This document shows, piece after piece, positions 54,156-63,824 of a stretch of DNA of 64,000 bases (position 1 is its first letter; each line of letters begins with the position of its first letter). Both the position numbers and the translations under genes were made by a program. Under the pieces are notes generated by a model. It did not search any database. It had not been told where the DNA came from and was given only the letters and a program-made list of their open reading frames with translations. Origin of the DNA: Zavarzinella sp. (GTDB taxonomy: Bacteria > Planctomycetota > Planctomycetia > Gemmatales > Gemmataceae); NCBI GenBank assembly GCA_041399155.1, contig JAWKTI010000004.1:62001-126000 (forward strand), read 5' to 3'.

Positions 54156-55166
54156 CTACGCCGCCTGAAACTCGCGTGCGGATGCTTTGATCAACTTCTT
54201 GATCACTTCATCAATCGTAATTCCTTCACTCTGTGCGGTGAAGTTCAGCATCAGGCGGTGTCGCAGAATCGGTGGGGCCACTGCGACCACATCATCACCA
54301 GAGACATGGTTACTGCCACGCAACACCGCGTGGGCTTTAGCAGCCAGAATCAGGTTCATACTGGCACGTGGGCCTGCACCCCATGTCAGCCACTTGCTGA
54401 CAAAGTCTGCCGCTTCGGGCGTGCCTGGGCGGGAAAGCCGTGTGATCCGTTTCGCAAACTTGAAGACCAGGTCCGAAACAGGCACCCGACGCACCACACC
54501 TTGCAGTGCCAGAATATCTTCCGCACCCAGCACCGCACTGACCGTCTGTTTCACATCGCTGGTGCCATTCCGCATGATTTGTTCTTCTTCATCGTCCGTG
54601 GGATAATCCACTTTGATGAGGAACAGAAACCGGTCGAGCTGGGCTTCCGGCAAAGGATAAGTACCTTCCTGTTCAATCGGGTTCTGGGTTGCCAGCACGA
54701 AGAACGGGTTCATCATGGGGTGATCGACCCCACCGATAGAGGCTTTGCGTTCCTGCATAGCCTCCAGTAGTGCGGCCTGCGTTTTCGGCGGCGTCCGGTT
54801 GATTTCGTCAGCAAGTACAATGTTGGCGAAAATCGGACCGGGTAGGAATTTGAAAATCCGTTGTTTGGTGACAGGATCGTCCTGAATTACTTCCGTACCA
54901 GTGATGTCCGAAGGCATCAAGTCTGGCGTGAACTGAATCCGCTTGAACGAGAGGTGCAGTGCCTGTGACAATGTGCTGACCATCAACGTTTTTGCCAGCC
55001 CGGGAACACCCATCAGCAGTGCGTGACTACGGCAGAAAATCGCCATCAGCAGTTGGTCCAGCACCTGTTCCTGTCCCACGATGATTTTGCCAACTTCAGC
55101 ACGCAGCCGCTTGTGGGCATCTCGCACTTTTTCCAACAGTTCATTATCGTTTGCGGTTGCAGTCAT
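54156..55166 (-). CDS. MoxR-family AAA+ ATPase
   Basis: 336 aa. Walker A GVPGLAKT (53-60), Walker B IVLADEINR (D120/E121), sensor-1 FFVLATQNPIEQEGTYPLPEAQ and the arginine-finger region LDRFLFLIKVDYP are complete. The C-terminal lid domain matches the MRP subfamily. MoxR ATPases are chaperones that assemble or activate protein complexes, working with VWA partners; the three following genes are DUF58 and VWA proteins. The gene is the first of the minus-strand run, with a long AT-rich upstream region that separates it from the divergent DUF4132 pair. Confidence 0.95.
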   Translation of the reverse strand: MTATANDNELLEKVRDAHKRLRAEVGKIIVGQEQVLDQLLMAIFCRSHALLMGVPGLAKTLMVSTLSQALHLSFKRIQFTPDLMPSDITGTEVIQDDPVTKQRIFKFLPGPIFANIVLADEINRTPPKTQAALLEAMQERKASIGGVDHPMMNPFFVLATQNPIEQEGTYPLPEAQLDRFLFLIKVDYPTDDEEEQIMRNGTSDVKQTVSAVLGAEDILALQGVVRRVPVSDLVFKFAKRITRLSRPGTPEAADFVSKWLTWGAGPRASMNLILAAKAHAVLRGSNHVSGDDVVAVAPPILRHRLMLNFTAQSEGITIDEVIKKLIKASAREFQAA

Positions 55167-55872
55167 TCAGATCACTCAATTCGGAAGGAAAGACCAAACT
55201 CCGTCTTCAGTACCTTTACTGCACAAAATGCAGCGAAAGTACACGACAGACAACAATTTATTAACTACCACCTAAGGGTATATCCAGCGGGAGGGTGGCT
55301 GGCGCACACACTTTTCCTGTGGTACGCGAAATTACCCACGGCCTACATTATCACAACACAAGTGCGAATCAAAGAAAATTACCAAAAACTGTTGAAAAGC
55401 TTTTCCAATAGCTTTTCAGGCCGATTCTGGTTCCCCCATCTGGGACGGTTTCAACAATTGTTCCAATTCGAAGTTCATCGCACGGACAACGCTGGAACTA
55501 CCAAACCTCACTTAGTGAAAATGTTGCCATATTCAAAATGAAATCATTTACACATACATATAATATATCCTTGTGGCGTTTGATTTTGACAATTTTTTTC
55601 TCGCCAGGACCAATTTCTGAAGAAATTATCTCCTGTAAGTTCTTTAGAGAAAAGAATTTGCGACGAGACAAACTTTTTTGTGAATTTTTCCAAAATCGCA
55701 ACCACCCCACTCAGTATGTGCGTGCGAAAACTCTAAATGTGAAGATATTTTCATGAAATGTACACTGCTCTGTTTTCTTTCATGAAATTGCTGAAAAAAA
55801 CCACTACCAGCATTTTTTTCCGTTTCGTGATGTGGTAACATTCCCACTGTTCCTATCTTTTGGGTTACTACC
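55167..55872. other. 706-bp AT-rich divergent control region
   Basis: No supported gene is found here. The region must hold promoters for the MoxR run (leftward) and the 140-aa/DUF4132 pair (rightward). It holds a hairpin at 55393-55418 and palindromes TTTCATGAAA-like at about 55750 and 55779, and the 14-base palindrome at 55740-55753. Confidence 0.6.
55393..55418. promoter_or_regulatory. inverted repeat in the divergent region
   Basis: TGAAAAGC-TTTTCCAATA-GCTTTTCA has perfect 8-base arms and a 10-base loop. It is not followed by a T-run on either strand, so it is more likely a protein-binding site than a terminator. Confidence 0.4.
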
Positions 55873-56295
55873 ATGGTTACCATCACTGGAAAAGCACTGG
55901 GGCAAAGAAAGCCACTGTTTGCCGATTTTTCGGTTCCACCACCAGAAACTGCCACAAATACCCCACTGACATTGCGGGACCTCATTGCCCACGTGGTGCG
56001 GCAGGAAATTGCTGCTTTTCACGATCGCCAGGCGGAACGTCGATTGCTGAAAGCACTCTCCCCACAGCAGATTGCGGATGGACTGGCGACAGGCAAGGTC
56101 GACAGTGGTGGCAGTGACCTGGATCAGAAGGTCGATGCGGAAGAAGCCATTCGCACCGCCGTGGAAGCGTTTCAGGATGGCCTGTACATGGTGGTGCTGG
56201 ATGAAGAAGAACTGAAAGAAATTGACCAGACGGTGACTCTTTTACCCGAAAGTCGGCTGACATTTATCCGTTTAACCATGTTGGCAGGGGGCTGA
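55873..56295 (+). CDS. small partner protein of the DUF4132 gene
   Basis: 140 aa, soluble. The first 35 residues are Pro-rich; then a helical region (LTLRDLIAHVVRQEIAAFHDRQ, RRLLKALSPQQIADGLATGKV) and a mixed C-terminal part ending in LDEEELKEIDQTVTLLPESRLTFIRLTMLAGG. I recognise no named family. The stop codon is three bases before the ATG of the 1713-aa gene, so the two are tightly coupled and are likely partners. The short size, fixed order and tight spacing suggest an accessory or adaptor. Confidence 0.75.
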   Translation: MVTITGKALGQRKPLFADFSVPPPETATNTPLTLRDLIAHVVRQEIAAFHDRQAERRLLKALSPQQIADGLATGKVDSGGSDLDQKVDAEEAIRTAVEAFQDGLYMVVLDEEELKEIDQTVTLLPESRLTFIRLTMLAGG

Positions 56296-56298
56296 TCG

Positions 56299-59200
56299 AT
56301 GCTGAATCCCGCAAAAGCACGTGAAGAACTGAACAAGTTACAGTCTGCCCAGCACCTGCAGGGCAGAATTGCCCGATTGCAGAAATTGCCAAAAGCCCAG
56401 GCGAAAGCGGGTCTGGCACTGCTGCAACTGGAAGAAAACGGCAAGCCACCGAAAGATTGGCAGAAAAGGTATACTCTGCCCACGTTTGGGGTCCAATATA
56501 TTGACGAGCACCCCAAAGAGCGGGCAAAGATTCTGCAGGCGTTGTTCCCCACGCTTGCCAAAGAAGTGGAACTGGGCTGGCAGGTTTTTGCGAACCTGCC
56601 GTACGGGGAAGGCTACCTTCGACGTGGTTTTCGGGCACCCCACAATCCGGAGCTGCACCGCAAAGTACGTGGGGCATATCTGCAGCAGTTAATCCAACTA
56701 TTAGGCAACTATCCCGATGATACTCTTTCCGCTGAATGGCTTGCCACCTGGGCGGTCCATTTTGGCTGGGGAATGGAATGCCTGGGCTACATTTTTGCTG
56801 GCGTGATTGATGCAGGCACGAAAGAGAGCGAAACTGTTTTTGGAATTATCAAAGACAGTTGTGCCAGCAGACATGAAATTGGTGGCATGGGTCGCCACGC
56901 CATCCGCACGTTAGTGTGCAGTAAACGCCCCGAAGCGTGGGAATTTGCTGAAAATCTTCTCATCGCCGCCCAGCGACAGGAAGGCTTGCGGCAAACCATC
57001 CTGGAATCGGTGGATGAAGGCCAGATTCAGGCATTTTTACGCATGGTCCGGCTGATTCTTGACCAGAATCTGCTGCGATTTGCGTCCGTTGCCCGTGCCG
57101 CAGGTGTCTGGCTGGGAGAAGCCGAAACTGTTGATAATCCCAAAAAGCTGAAGGCAGACCTGGAATCCATTATCCAGTTGATCGATCAGCCCAAAGCAAT
57201 TCAAAAAGCGATTTCATCTGGCGATACCCTGGAATGCTACCGCGGACTGTGGGCGATGGGCTTCAGTGATATTTCTGCTGCACTGACCACGGCAAAAAAG
57301 CTGGCTAAGGACAAAGACCCCGGACGCCGGCTTGCTGCGATCCGCCTGGGGCATGAATCGGGCACTCCGGCTGGCCAGGAAATGGTCCAGAATGCTTTGA
57401 ATGATGAGGATCTGCGTATTGCAGGTTACGCACTGGTACGGTTAGGCCACACGCTGGATGGGGAAGACGACGATGAAGATGGCGAAACCAAGCCCACCGA
57501 TCGGCTGTTTGATCAGTTAGTAAATCTTCTCCCACGACTGGCGGATAAACCACAGAAGATCAAACCGCTGGTTCCCGAGTGGGGCGAATTGGAACTTTGC
57601 AAAACTAACGCAGCAGATCGCCTGATCGAAGCGCTGGGCAAACGCCAACCGGAAAAATTATTGCCATACCTCAATTTTATGAGCACTTACGTGCAGGTAC
57701 AGTCGATTGGCAAGTTATGTGCCCCACGCACGCTCACGAATCAGGTGAAGGAAACATTGCTGGCAATTACTAACCACCCATCCGGGGATGTGCGGATGGC
57801 TGCACTGGAAGGGCTGAAAAAGTGCCAACTGGCTGAAGATGAAGTACTGACACTGGAAGGCCATTTAACCCGCAAAACGGCCGATTTTCGTCGGGCCATT
57901 TTTGAATTAATCCTGAATCGTCGCGATCCGGCGGTGCTGCATTCAATTGATCGGCTGCTGGCAGGAAAAGATGCCAATCAACGCTCGGGCGGGATCGAAC
58001 TGGCACGCAGAATGGTGGATGGTGACCGCACCCCAGAACCGGTGCGGGAAAAACTACGCGACTATGTCGAAAAGCGTGGTGCCCGCATGCCCAAATCGGA
58101 TGCGGATGCCATTGAAGTCATTCTGAATCCCGCAGCAAAGCCCGCCACGCTGGAGGATTGTCTGGGCCTGCTGGAAGGCCACCACCGCAGTGAGGTGATT
58201 GCTCCAGAAGATCAAGAGGTGGAATTATTCACCCCCTCCACCGCCGCATTTCTGAAATCACTGGATGACATGATCCACGAACATCGGCAGGACACGTTCA
58301 CAGTGGAATATGGGAACGGCCAATCGGATGAACATGTACTGGGCAGCATCACGTATATGTGGGGCTTTCCAGGACCAGACGAAAGGAAAGATAGTGCTGA
58401 TAACCTGAAACTGCTCCCACTGCGAGGAGTATGGGAAAAATGGCTAAAGAAGCGACCAGAAAACACTCGTGATACGGATGGCATGGAAATCCTGCGTGCG
58501 TTTGTAGCACCCAAAGTTACTATTCGTGAAGGTGATCCGGATGAACTGGATTCGGATGACATGGACGATGATATTGATGACCTTTTCGATGAAGATGATG
58601 ATGAGGTCAGCAATAAAGATGGTGTCGAGCAGAAGAAGGCGTTATTCAAAGCCTATCAGACCAAGTTATTTCCCGAGCCACCGATAAGACTGCGCTATCA
58701 GGCAATTATTGAGCAGTTATTGAACTGGTTTGTCGCCTGTTACCTGCCGAAAGGTGGGGCCGATTTTGCCTTGCAGGCTACTGAAACCGGTTTATCGATG
58801 GTCCCACAAAAACTGCTGGAACTGGCACCTGATCCCACTGTGAAAGTGCGTTACTATTGGGAATCCAGTTTTCAGGACTGGCGGGATCAGCAATGGGCAA
58901 TTGTCTGGTTGCAACTGGTACGAAAAATACGCACTCACCACCCGAAAAACTGGAAAAAGAACCATCGAAGCAAATTCTGGCAATTACTGCGCTGGTTTGA
59001 GCAGCCACTGCCCCACAATGGGCAATTACGACCATATATAACAGATTTATTGGATGCTTATGAGATTGATGAAGCCACCAGTGGGGATTTTCTGGACCAC
59101 CTCATCGGCCCGCGCTTGTCTACAGGTAATTATTGGAACAGCCAGTTTCAATCGTTAGCAGAATTGACATCTGTAAACGACTTGTCGAAAAAAGTTGCTG

Positions 59201-61440
59201 ATTTTCCAGAGTTGGAGCAAACTGTTTCTGATGTGATTGCAAGGATTATCACAATTGAAATAGAACGTGGGGAATCTGCCACCGCCGCGACTAGTGCCGC
59301 ACAGGCGATTTCACAACTGGTGGGCAGCAGTTACCTGTTCCAATTGTTACCCGCACTTGGTAAACAGGGTTTTGCCAAACAAAGTTATTCGGTGGGCGAG
59401 GGCAAACCTGCCGTGCTTACCCATCTCATTCGCATTTGTACTCCAGGACCAGACGACACTCCGATAGAATTTTCGCGCCAGGCAAAGGAACTAATCAAGC
59501 AGAAACTGGTGCCAGAAGAGCGGATTCTTGAACTCGCAATGCTCAATCCTCGATGGGTGGATCATGTTCAGGCTACGCTGGGATGGCCCGGACTGAATGA
59601 AGCGGTTTACTGGTTCATTGCCCACTCACGTAGCCAGTGGGAAAATCAGATCGATTCAACCGAAGATGATGAATTGGACCTGGATCAAATTGAAAATGAA
59701 AATCCTGTAGAAGGAAACCCTCAACAGAAAGAATCAGCATGGTCGAAAATTGTCAAGGCACGAACCAACCTGACGATTGAGCAGCGGGAAGAAGGGATCA
59801 TCGATGTGGGCTGGTTCCACTTTGCCTACAAAGCTGTAAAAAGCGACGAACGCTGGGATGCCATTGAGGCAGCAGCCAAATATCTAGGCTGGGGCCAAAG
59901 CCACAAGAAGGCCGCCCGCCTGGCCGATGTGCTTCTGGGCCGCATGCCGAAAAAACAGTTGGTTGATGATATTGAAAAGAAGTTTTTGAAGGAATCGGTC
60001 AAGCTGCTTGGCTTACTGCCACTGCCAACCAATGCAGAGCAGAAAGAAGCGGAGATGCAGGACCGCTACCGTGTGCTGAAAAATTACGAACGTTATGCCA
60101 AGGGCCTGAGTTCCCTTTCTAAGGAACCAGCAATGCAGGCATTTCGACTGGGTTTGCAGAATTTGGCAGTCACGGCTGATTATCCCGATCCCATTCGTCT
60201 CGAGTGGGCAGTCACTGCCAGCGAAGTGGCTGATTTTCTGAATGGCCCGGTTTCAATTGAAGAAGACGATCTTCTCATCGAAATGAAGCTGAATGCCCAA
60301 TCAGAGCCGGAAGTAGAGCAATCGCGTAACGGCAAAGCACTGAAATCGATCCCACCTGCCGTGAAAAAGCTGCCTCGTGTGAAAGAATTTCTCGAACGAA
60401 AAACCACGATCAAGCGGATGGCGGCCAGTGCGTTGCGTTCGCTGGAACAGGCGATGTGTGCGGGGGATACTTTCACCGCCAAAGAACTCCCCCAGTTGAT
60501 GGCGCACGCACTGGTGAAGCCCATTCTCAGTCGATTAGTTCTGCGGGCATCCAGCGGCACACTTGGCTACCCTTCGGCGAATGGGAAAGGGTTGATTAAC
60601 CATCAGAATAAATCGGTAGCATTGAAGGCGAAAGATACCTGGACGGTGGCCCACCCCCTGGATCTGCTGGCAAATGGTGACTGGCACCTGTGGCAGGCTG
60701 AATGCCTCAAACGAGAACGGATTCAGCCATTCAAGCAGGTTTTCCGCGAAGTTTATACTTTGACTCCGGCTGAGAAACAGGATGGCGATAAGTCACAGCG
60801 CTATGCTGGTCAGCAGGTGAATCAGAATCAGGCAAATGCCTTGCTGGCTGGGCGTGGCTGGTCAACGCGGGAAGGAATCGACAAACTGTTCCGCACCCAC
60901 AATCTGGTGGTGGAATTAGCACAGGATTATGGCTGGACGACACCCGGAGAGGCGGAATCACCTTCGATTTCCGCTGTGATGTTCCATCAGCGTGGGGACT
61001 GGAAGCGGATTTTGTTGAAAGATGTCCCGCCAGTTATTTTCAGTGAAGTGATGCGGGATCTGGATCTGGTTGTCAGTGTCGCCCACGTGGGTGGTGTTGA
61101 TCCTGAAGCCACCCAATCCACAGTTGAAATGCGTGCTGCACTGGTGAAGGAAACGGCAAGCCTGCTGAAACTGAAAAACGTGCGGATTGATGGCCGTCAC
61201 GTGCTGATCGAAGGCAAGTACGGCCAGTATTCCATCCATCTGGGCAGTGGGGTGGTTCACAAACAACCGGGTGGCTCGCTGTGTGTGGTCCCGATTCAGG
61301 CCCAGCACCGTGGGAGACTGTTTTTGCCCTTTGCCGACAACGACCCACGCACGGCAGAAGTAGTATCCAAGGTGTTGTTACTGGCCCGCGACGACGAAAT
61401 CCAGGATCCCACCATTCTGGAACAGATTGTCCAGCGATAA
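56299..61440 (+). CDS. 1713-aa DUF4132-type protein
   Basis: The N-terminal 650 residues are helical repeats (HEAT-like, for example SGDVRMAALEGLKKCQ and IFELILNRRDPAVL). A very acidic insert with many Asp/Glu follows (about residues 750-780). The C-terminal third carries the DUF4132 core: AHPLDLLANGDWHLWQAE, IQPFKQVFREVY (about residue 1450-1475), then GRGWSTREGID and WTTPGEAES. A DUF5724-like region probably precedes it. Escherichia coli relatives (YehI, MolR) sit beside a MoxR-like ATPase (YehL) and a VWA protein (YehP). Here the gene lies divergent from a MoxR/VWA operon. Its biochemical role is unknown. Confidence 0.88.
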   Translation: MLNPAKAREELNKLQSAQHLQGRIARLQKLPKAQAKAGLALLQLEENGKPPKDWQKRYTLPTFGVQYIDEHPKERAKILQALFPTLAKEVELGWQVFANLPYGEGYLRRGFRAPHNPELHRKVRGAYLQQLIQLLGNYPDDTLSAEWLATWAVHFGWGMECLGYIFAGVIDAGTKESETVFGIIKDSCASRHEIGGMGRHAIRTLVCSKRPEAWEFAENLLIAAQRQEGLRQTILESVDEGQIQAFLRMVRLILDQNLLRFASVARAAGVWLGEAETVDNPKKLKADLESIIQLIDQPKAIQKAISSGDTLECYRGLWAMGFSDISAALTTAKKLAKDKDPGRRLAAIRLGHESGTPAGQEMVQNALNDEDLRIAGYALVRLGHTLDGEDDDEDGETKPTDRLFDQLVNLLPRLADKPQKIKPLVPEWGELELCKTNAADRLIEALGKRQPEKLLPYLNFMSTYVQVQSIGKLCAPRTLTNQVKETLLAITNHPSGDVRMAALEGLKKCQLAEDEVLTLEGHLTRKTADFRRAIFELILNRRDPAVLHSIDRLLAGKDANQRSGGIELARRMVDGDRTPEPVREKLRDYVEKRGARMPKSDADAIEVILNPAAKPATLEDCLGLLEGHHRSEVIAPEDQEVELFTPSTAAFLKSLDDMIHEHRQDTFTVEYGNGQSDEHVLGSITYMWGFPGPDERKDSADNLKLLPLRGVWEKWLKKRPENTRDTDGMEILRAFVAPKVTIREGDPDELDSDDMDDDIDDLFDEDDDEVSNKDGVEQKKALFKAYQTKLFPEPPIRLRYQAIIEQLLNWFVACYLPKGGADFALQATETGLSMVPQKLLELAPDPTVKVRYYWESSFQDWRDQQWAIVWLQLVRKIRTHHPKNWKKNHRSKFWQLLRWFEQPLPHNGQLRPYITDLLDAYEIDEATSGDFLDHLIGPRLSTGNYWNSQFQSLAELTSVNDLSKKVADFPELEQTVSDVIARIITIEIERGESATAATSAAQAISQLVGSSYLFQLLPALGKQGFAKQSYSVGEGKPAVLTHLIRICTPGPDDTPIEFSRQAKELIKQKLVPEERILELAMLNPRWVDHVQATLGWPGLNEAVYWFIAHSRSQWENQIDSTEDDELDLDQIENENPVEGNPQQKESAWSKIVKARTNLTIEQREEGIIDVGWFHFAYKAVKSDERWDAIEAAAKYLGWGQSHKKAARLADVLLGRMPKKQLVDDIEKKFLKESVKLLGLLPLPTNAEQKEAEMQDRYRVLKNYERYAKGLSSLSKEPAMQAFRLGLQNLAVTADYPDPIRLEWAVTASEVADFLNGPVSIEEDDLLIEMKLNAQSEPEVEQSRNGKALKSIPPAVKKLPRVKEFLERKTTIKRMAASALRSLEQAMCAGDTFTAKELPQLMAHALVKPILSRLVLRASSGTLGYPSANGKGLINHQNKSVALKAKDTWTVAHPLDLLANGDWHLWQAECLKRERIQPFKQVFREVYTLTPAEKQDGDKSQRYAGQQVNQNQANALLAGRGWSTREGIDKLFRTHNLVVELAQDYGWTTPGEAESPSISAVMFHQRGDWKRILLKDVPPVIFSEVMRDLDLVVSVAHVGGVDPEATQSTVEMRAALVKETASLLKLKNVRIDGRHVLIEGKYGQYSIHLGSGVVHKQPGGSLCVVPIQAQHRGRLFLPFADNDPRTAEVVSKVLLLARDDEIQDPTILEQIVQR

Positions 61441-61502
61441 TATTCCCGTTGCTGAATATCGTATCTGTTTCCTGTAGCTTATAGTTTTCCTGAGAATTAT
61501 CG

Positions 61503-62843
61503 ATGTCAATCAAGCAGTGGCCATTGAGCGTTCGCATTTTGTGGCAACTAATTGCAATATTCGTTCTTTGGATGCAAATCCCAGTAAGAGAACATGTTTC
61601 AAACGGACAAATTAAGAAGACTGGCTGGCTGTATCAATTGCAGCCACCATTGAATGAAACGGCAAACGATTTTTTTCAAGAGTGGTCTTCGGCCAGAAAT
61701 TGGTGGAACGGCCATGGTATTTATGATCATATGTCTGTAAATATTCAGAGATATGGAAATAGTAATTTACAAGTCAATGACATACAGTATAACGCACACC
61801 CTCCGTTTTCAATAGCAATTTTACTCCCACTGGGGTTGCTGAATTATCATGCTGCTTTAGCAGTTTGGCACGTTGCTTCAGCGGTTATGCTTGGATTATC
61901 AATTATATTGCTAACCAAAATTTCAAACTGGAAGTGGCAAAGCGAGTATTATTGGCTGGCTCTACCAATTCTGGCGATTCTTTCATTTTGCAATCCAATC
62001 AGACAACAATTTAGCCAAGGACAACTAAATGCATTGTTATTATTACTCATTGTTTGTGCATGGAGTGCATCGAAATATGGTAGATATTTCACATTTGCAT
62101 TGTTCATTGGAATCGCTGCCGCTTGCAAGGTTTTTCCCGGATTTTTATTGATTTATCTGCTTTTACGTTGCCGGTATAAGGCTTTCATATTTGGTGTAAT
62201 TATATTTGTTATGTGCAATATCATTTCCGGATTGCTATTCGGCTTCTCTAATGTATACAAGTATATTGATGTTGTTATTCCTTCGCTCAAAACATTTCGA
62301 TATAGCTGGATGAATCAGTCAATTTTAGGAGTGTGGCATAGACTATTTATTGGATCCCAGAATCAAGGTGTGATCCCCATCATTTATCATACTGGGCTAG
62401 CCTGGTTGGCTACAATTGTTACCTTCAGTATTTTCGTTGTCATTATTTACAAAAAATCTCTTGAAATCAAAGATGCTCGTTCTTGGGATCGCTTTTTCTG
62501 GATGCTGATAACCATCATGCTATTGCTGGGCCCGATAACATGGGATCATTCTCTTGTACTACTCATACCTTCGCTGCTAGTTTATTTGAAGGATATCAAA
62601 TTGAGAATGTTTCCGAAAGACACATCAATACTAAGCACATGTCTCCTAGTATTGTTCTGTCTCGGTCCTAACGAGCTTTTCCCATGGTTTGAATCATTGG
62701 GTGTACTTACGAATCCCGCAACTCCTTTTCAACAACTTGTGTTTCTTAACATTCCGTGCTACTGTTTGCTGCTGTTTTTGGCACTACAACTGAGACACCT
62801 TAAAAGAATGAGCAGTGGGGCAGAAAGAGTTGATCACATTTGA
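61503..62843 (+). CDS. GT87-like (DUF2029) membrane glycosyltransferase
   Basis: 446 aa with about ten hydrophobic helices. Motifs fit the GT-C glycosyltransferase family 87: an early extracytoplasmic loop with acidic residues (DFFQEWSSARNWWNGHGIYD), YNAHPPFSIAILLPLG, then the QFSQGQLNALLLLL helix and AAACKVFPGFLLIYLLL. Such enzymes transfer mannose or other sugars from lipid carriers on the outer face. The gene is AT-rich compared with neighbours, so it may have come in by transfer. It follows the DUF4132 gene by 62 bases, but operon membership is unlikely given the base composition change. Confidence 0.8.
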   Translation: MSIKQWPLSVRILWQLIAIFVLWMQIPVREHVSNGQIKKTGWLYQLQPPLNETANDFFQEWSSARNWWNGHGIYDHMSVNIQRYGNSNLQVNDIQYNAHPPFSIAILLPLGLLNYHAALAVWHVASAVMLGLSIILLTKISNWKWQSEYYWLALPILAILSFCNPIRQQFSQGQLNALLLLLIVCAWSASKYGRYFTFALFIGIAAACKVFPGFLLIYLLLRCRYKAFIFGVIIFVMCNIISGLLFGFSNVYKYIDVVIPSLKTFRYSWMNQSILGVWHRLFIGSQNQGVIPIIYHTGLAWLATIVTFSIFVVIIYKKSLEIKDARSWDRFFWMLITIMLLLGPITWDHSLVLLIPSLLVYLKDIKLRMFPKDTSILSTCLLVLFCLGPNELFPWFESLGVLTNPATPFQQLVFLNIPCYCLLLFLALQLRHLKRMSSGAERVDHI

Positions 62844-62980
62844 TTTCAAACAGTTCAAATGTGTTGAATTGAAAACCTCGAAGTACTTCTGCTTTTGACC
62901 ACTCGAGTTTTTTTCTAAAACACATCGTATCGCTTGCCTACTGGACTCATTTTTTCGATCAATCTCTGTAAAATATCGGA

Positions 62981-63790
62981 ATGATTCGACTCTTTTCACG
63001 TTGGAACAGCACAACACCTGTCGAAATGTTAGAGTGTTGTCCGGTGCGCTTTGCCACCTTATCGGTGGGCGAAATCGAGCACCTCCCAATCCGCGTGGGC
63101 AATCTGGATACCCACCTGGGGGAAGTTTTTCGTGTGCAGGTGGCAGAATCTGGCGTGCCCCACATCGAAATCGAAGGTGATTGTGCCCGCATCAAACGTT
63201 TGGGTGCAGCGATGTCCGGTGGTACGCTGCACATCCACAGCCATGTGGGAATGCATGCGGGTGCCCACATGAGTGGTGGCAATCTTCAGATTGAAGGGAA
63301 TGCCGCTGACTGGCTGGGTGCAGAGATGCAGTCTGGTACCATTCAAGTGCGTGGCAGTGCTGCAAATCTGGTTGGGGCCGCATACCTTGGCAATCCAAAA
63401 GGCATGTCTGGCGGCACCATCCTGATCCACGGCACCGCTGGCAGTGAAGTGGGGGCGAAAATGCGTCGTGGTACCATCGCGGTGCAGGGAGCAATTGGCC
63501 AGTTTGCGGGTGTGCAGATGATTGCCGGCTCCATTTTTGCCTTTTCTGGCTGGGGAGAGCACGCGGGAGCTAACTTGAAACGTGGCACATTGTTCAGCGC
63601 CGTCAACAGTCCCCTGCCTCCGACATTTCACCAGACGAGTCGCTATAACCCGTCTTTTCTCTCTATTTACTTCAAAAAACTACGGCATTGGGGGCTATCG
63701 ATCCCCACAGAACTCGACACGGCGACCGTTTGGCGATATCGTGGAGATTGGTTAGCGCTGGGACAAGGCGAAATTTTAGTCCCAGTTTGA
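62981..63790 (+). CDS. fhcC: FhcC-like formyltransferase/hydrolase complex subunit C
   Basis: 269 aa. A short N-terminal part leads to a beta-helix made of GXXGXXXG-type repeats (about residues 70-210): AAMSGGTLHIHSHVGMHAGA, MSGGNLQIEGNAADWLGAEM, GMSGGTILIHGTAGSEVGAKM, KRGTL. This is the fold of formylmethanofuran dehydrogenase subunit C, FhcC and the GltB C-domain. In planctomycetes the fhc genes take part in tetrahydromethanopterin-linked C1 oxidation. Subunits A, B and D are not in the window, so its genome neighbourhood beyond the edge would decide the role. The next gene encodes a flavoprotein. Confidence 0.85.
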   Translation: MIRLFSRWNSTTPVEMLECCPVRFATLSVGEIEHLPIRVGNLDTHLGEVFRVQVAESGVPHIEIEGDCARIKRLGAAMSGGTLHIHSHVGMHAGAHMSGGNLQIEGNAADWLGAEMQSGTIQVRGSAANLVGAAYLGNPKGMSGGTILIHGTAGSEVGAKMRRGTIAVQGAIGQFAGVQMIAGSIFAFSGWGEHAGANLKRGTLFSAVNSPLPPTFHQTSRYNPSFLSIYFKKLRHWGLSIPTELDTATVWRYRGDWLALGQGEILVPV

Positions 63791-63824
63791 AGTAGCTGTT
63801 TTCAGGAAACTGTCAGGAACCAGG

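Noticed and set aside
55393..55418. Rho-independent terminator
   Set aside because: The 8-bp stem is AT-rich, the loop is 10 bases, and no T-run follows on either strand.
55023..55541. 172-codon plus-strand frame in the divergent region
   Set aside because: It overlaps the MoxR N-terminus in antisense and continues into AT-rich non-coding DNA; no domain is visible.
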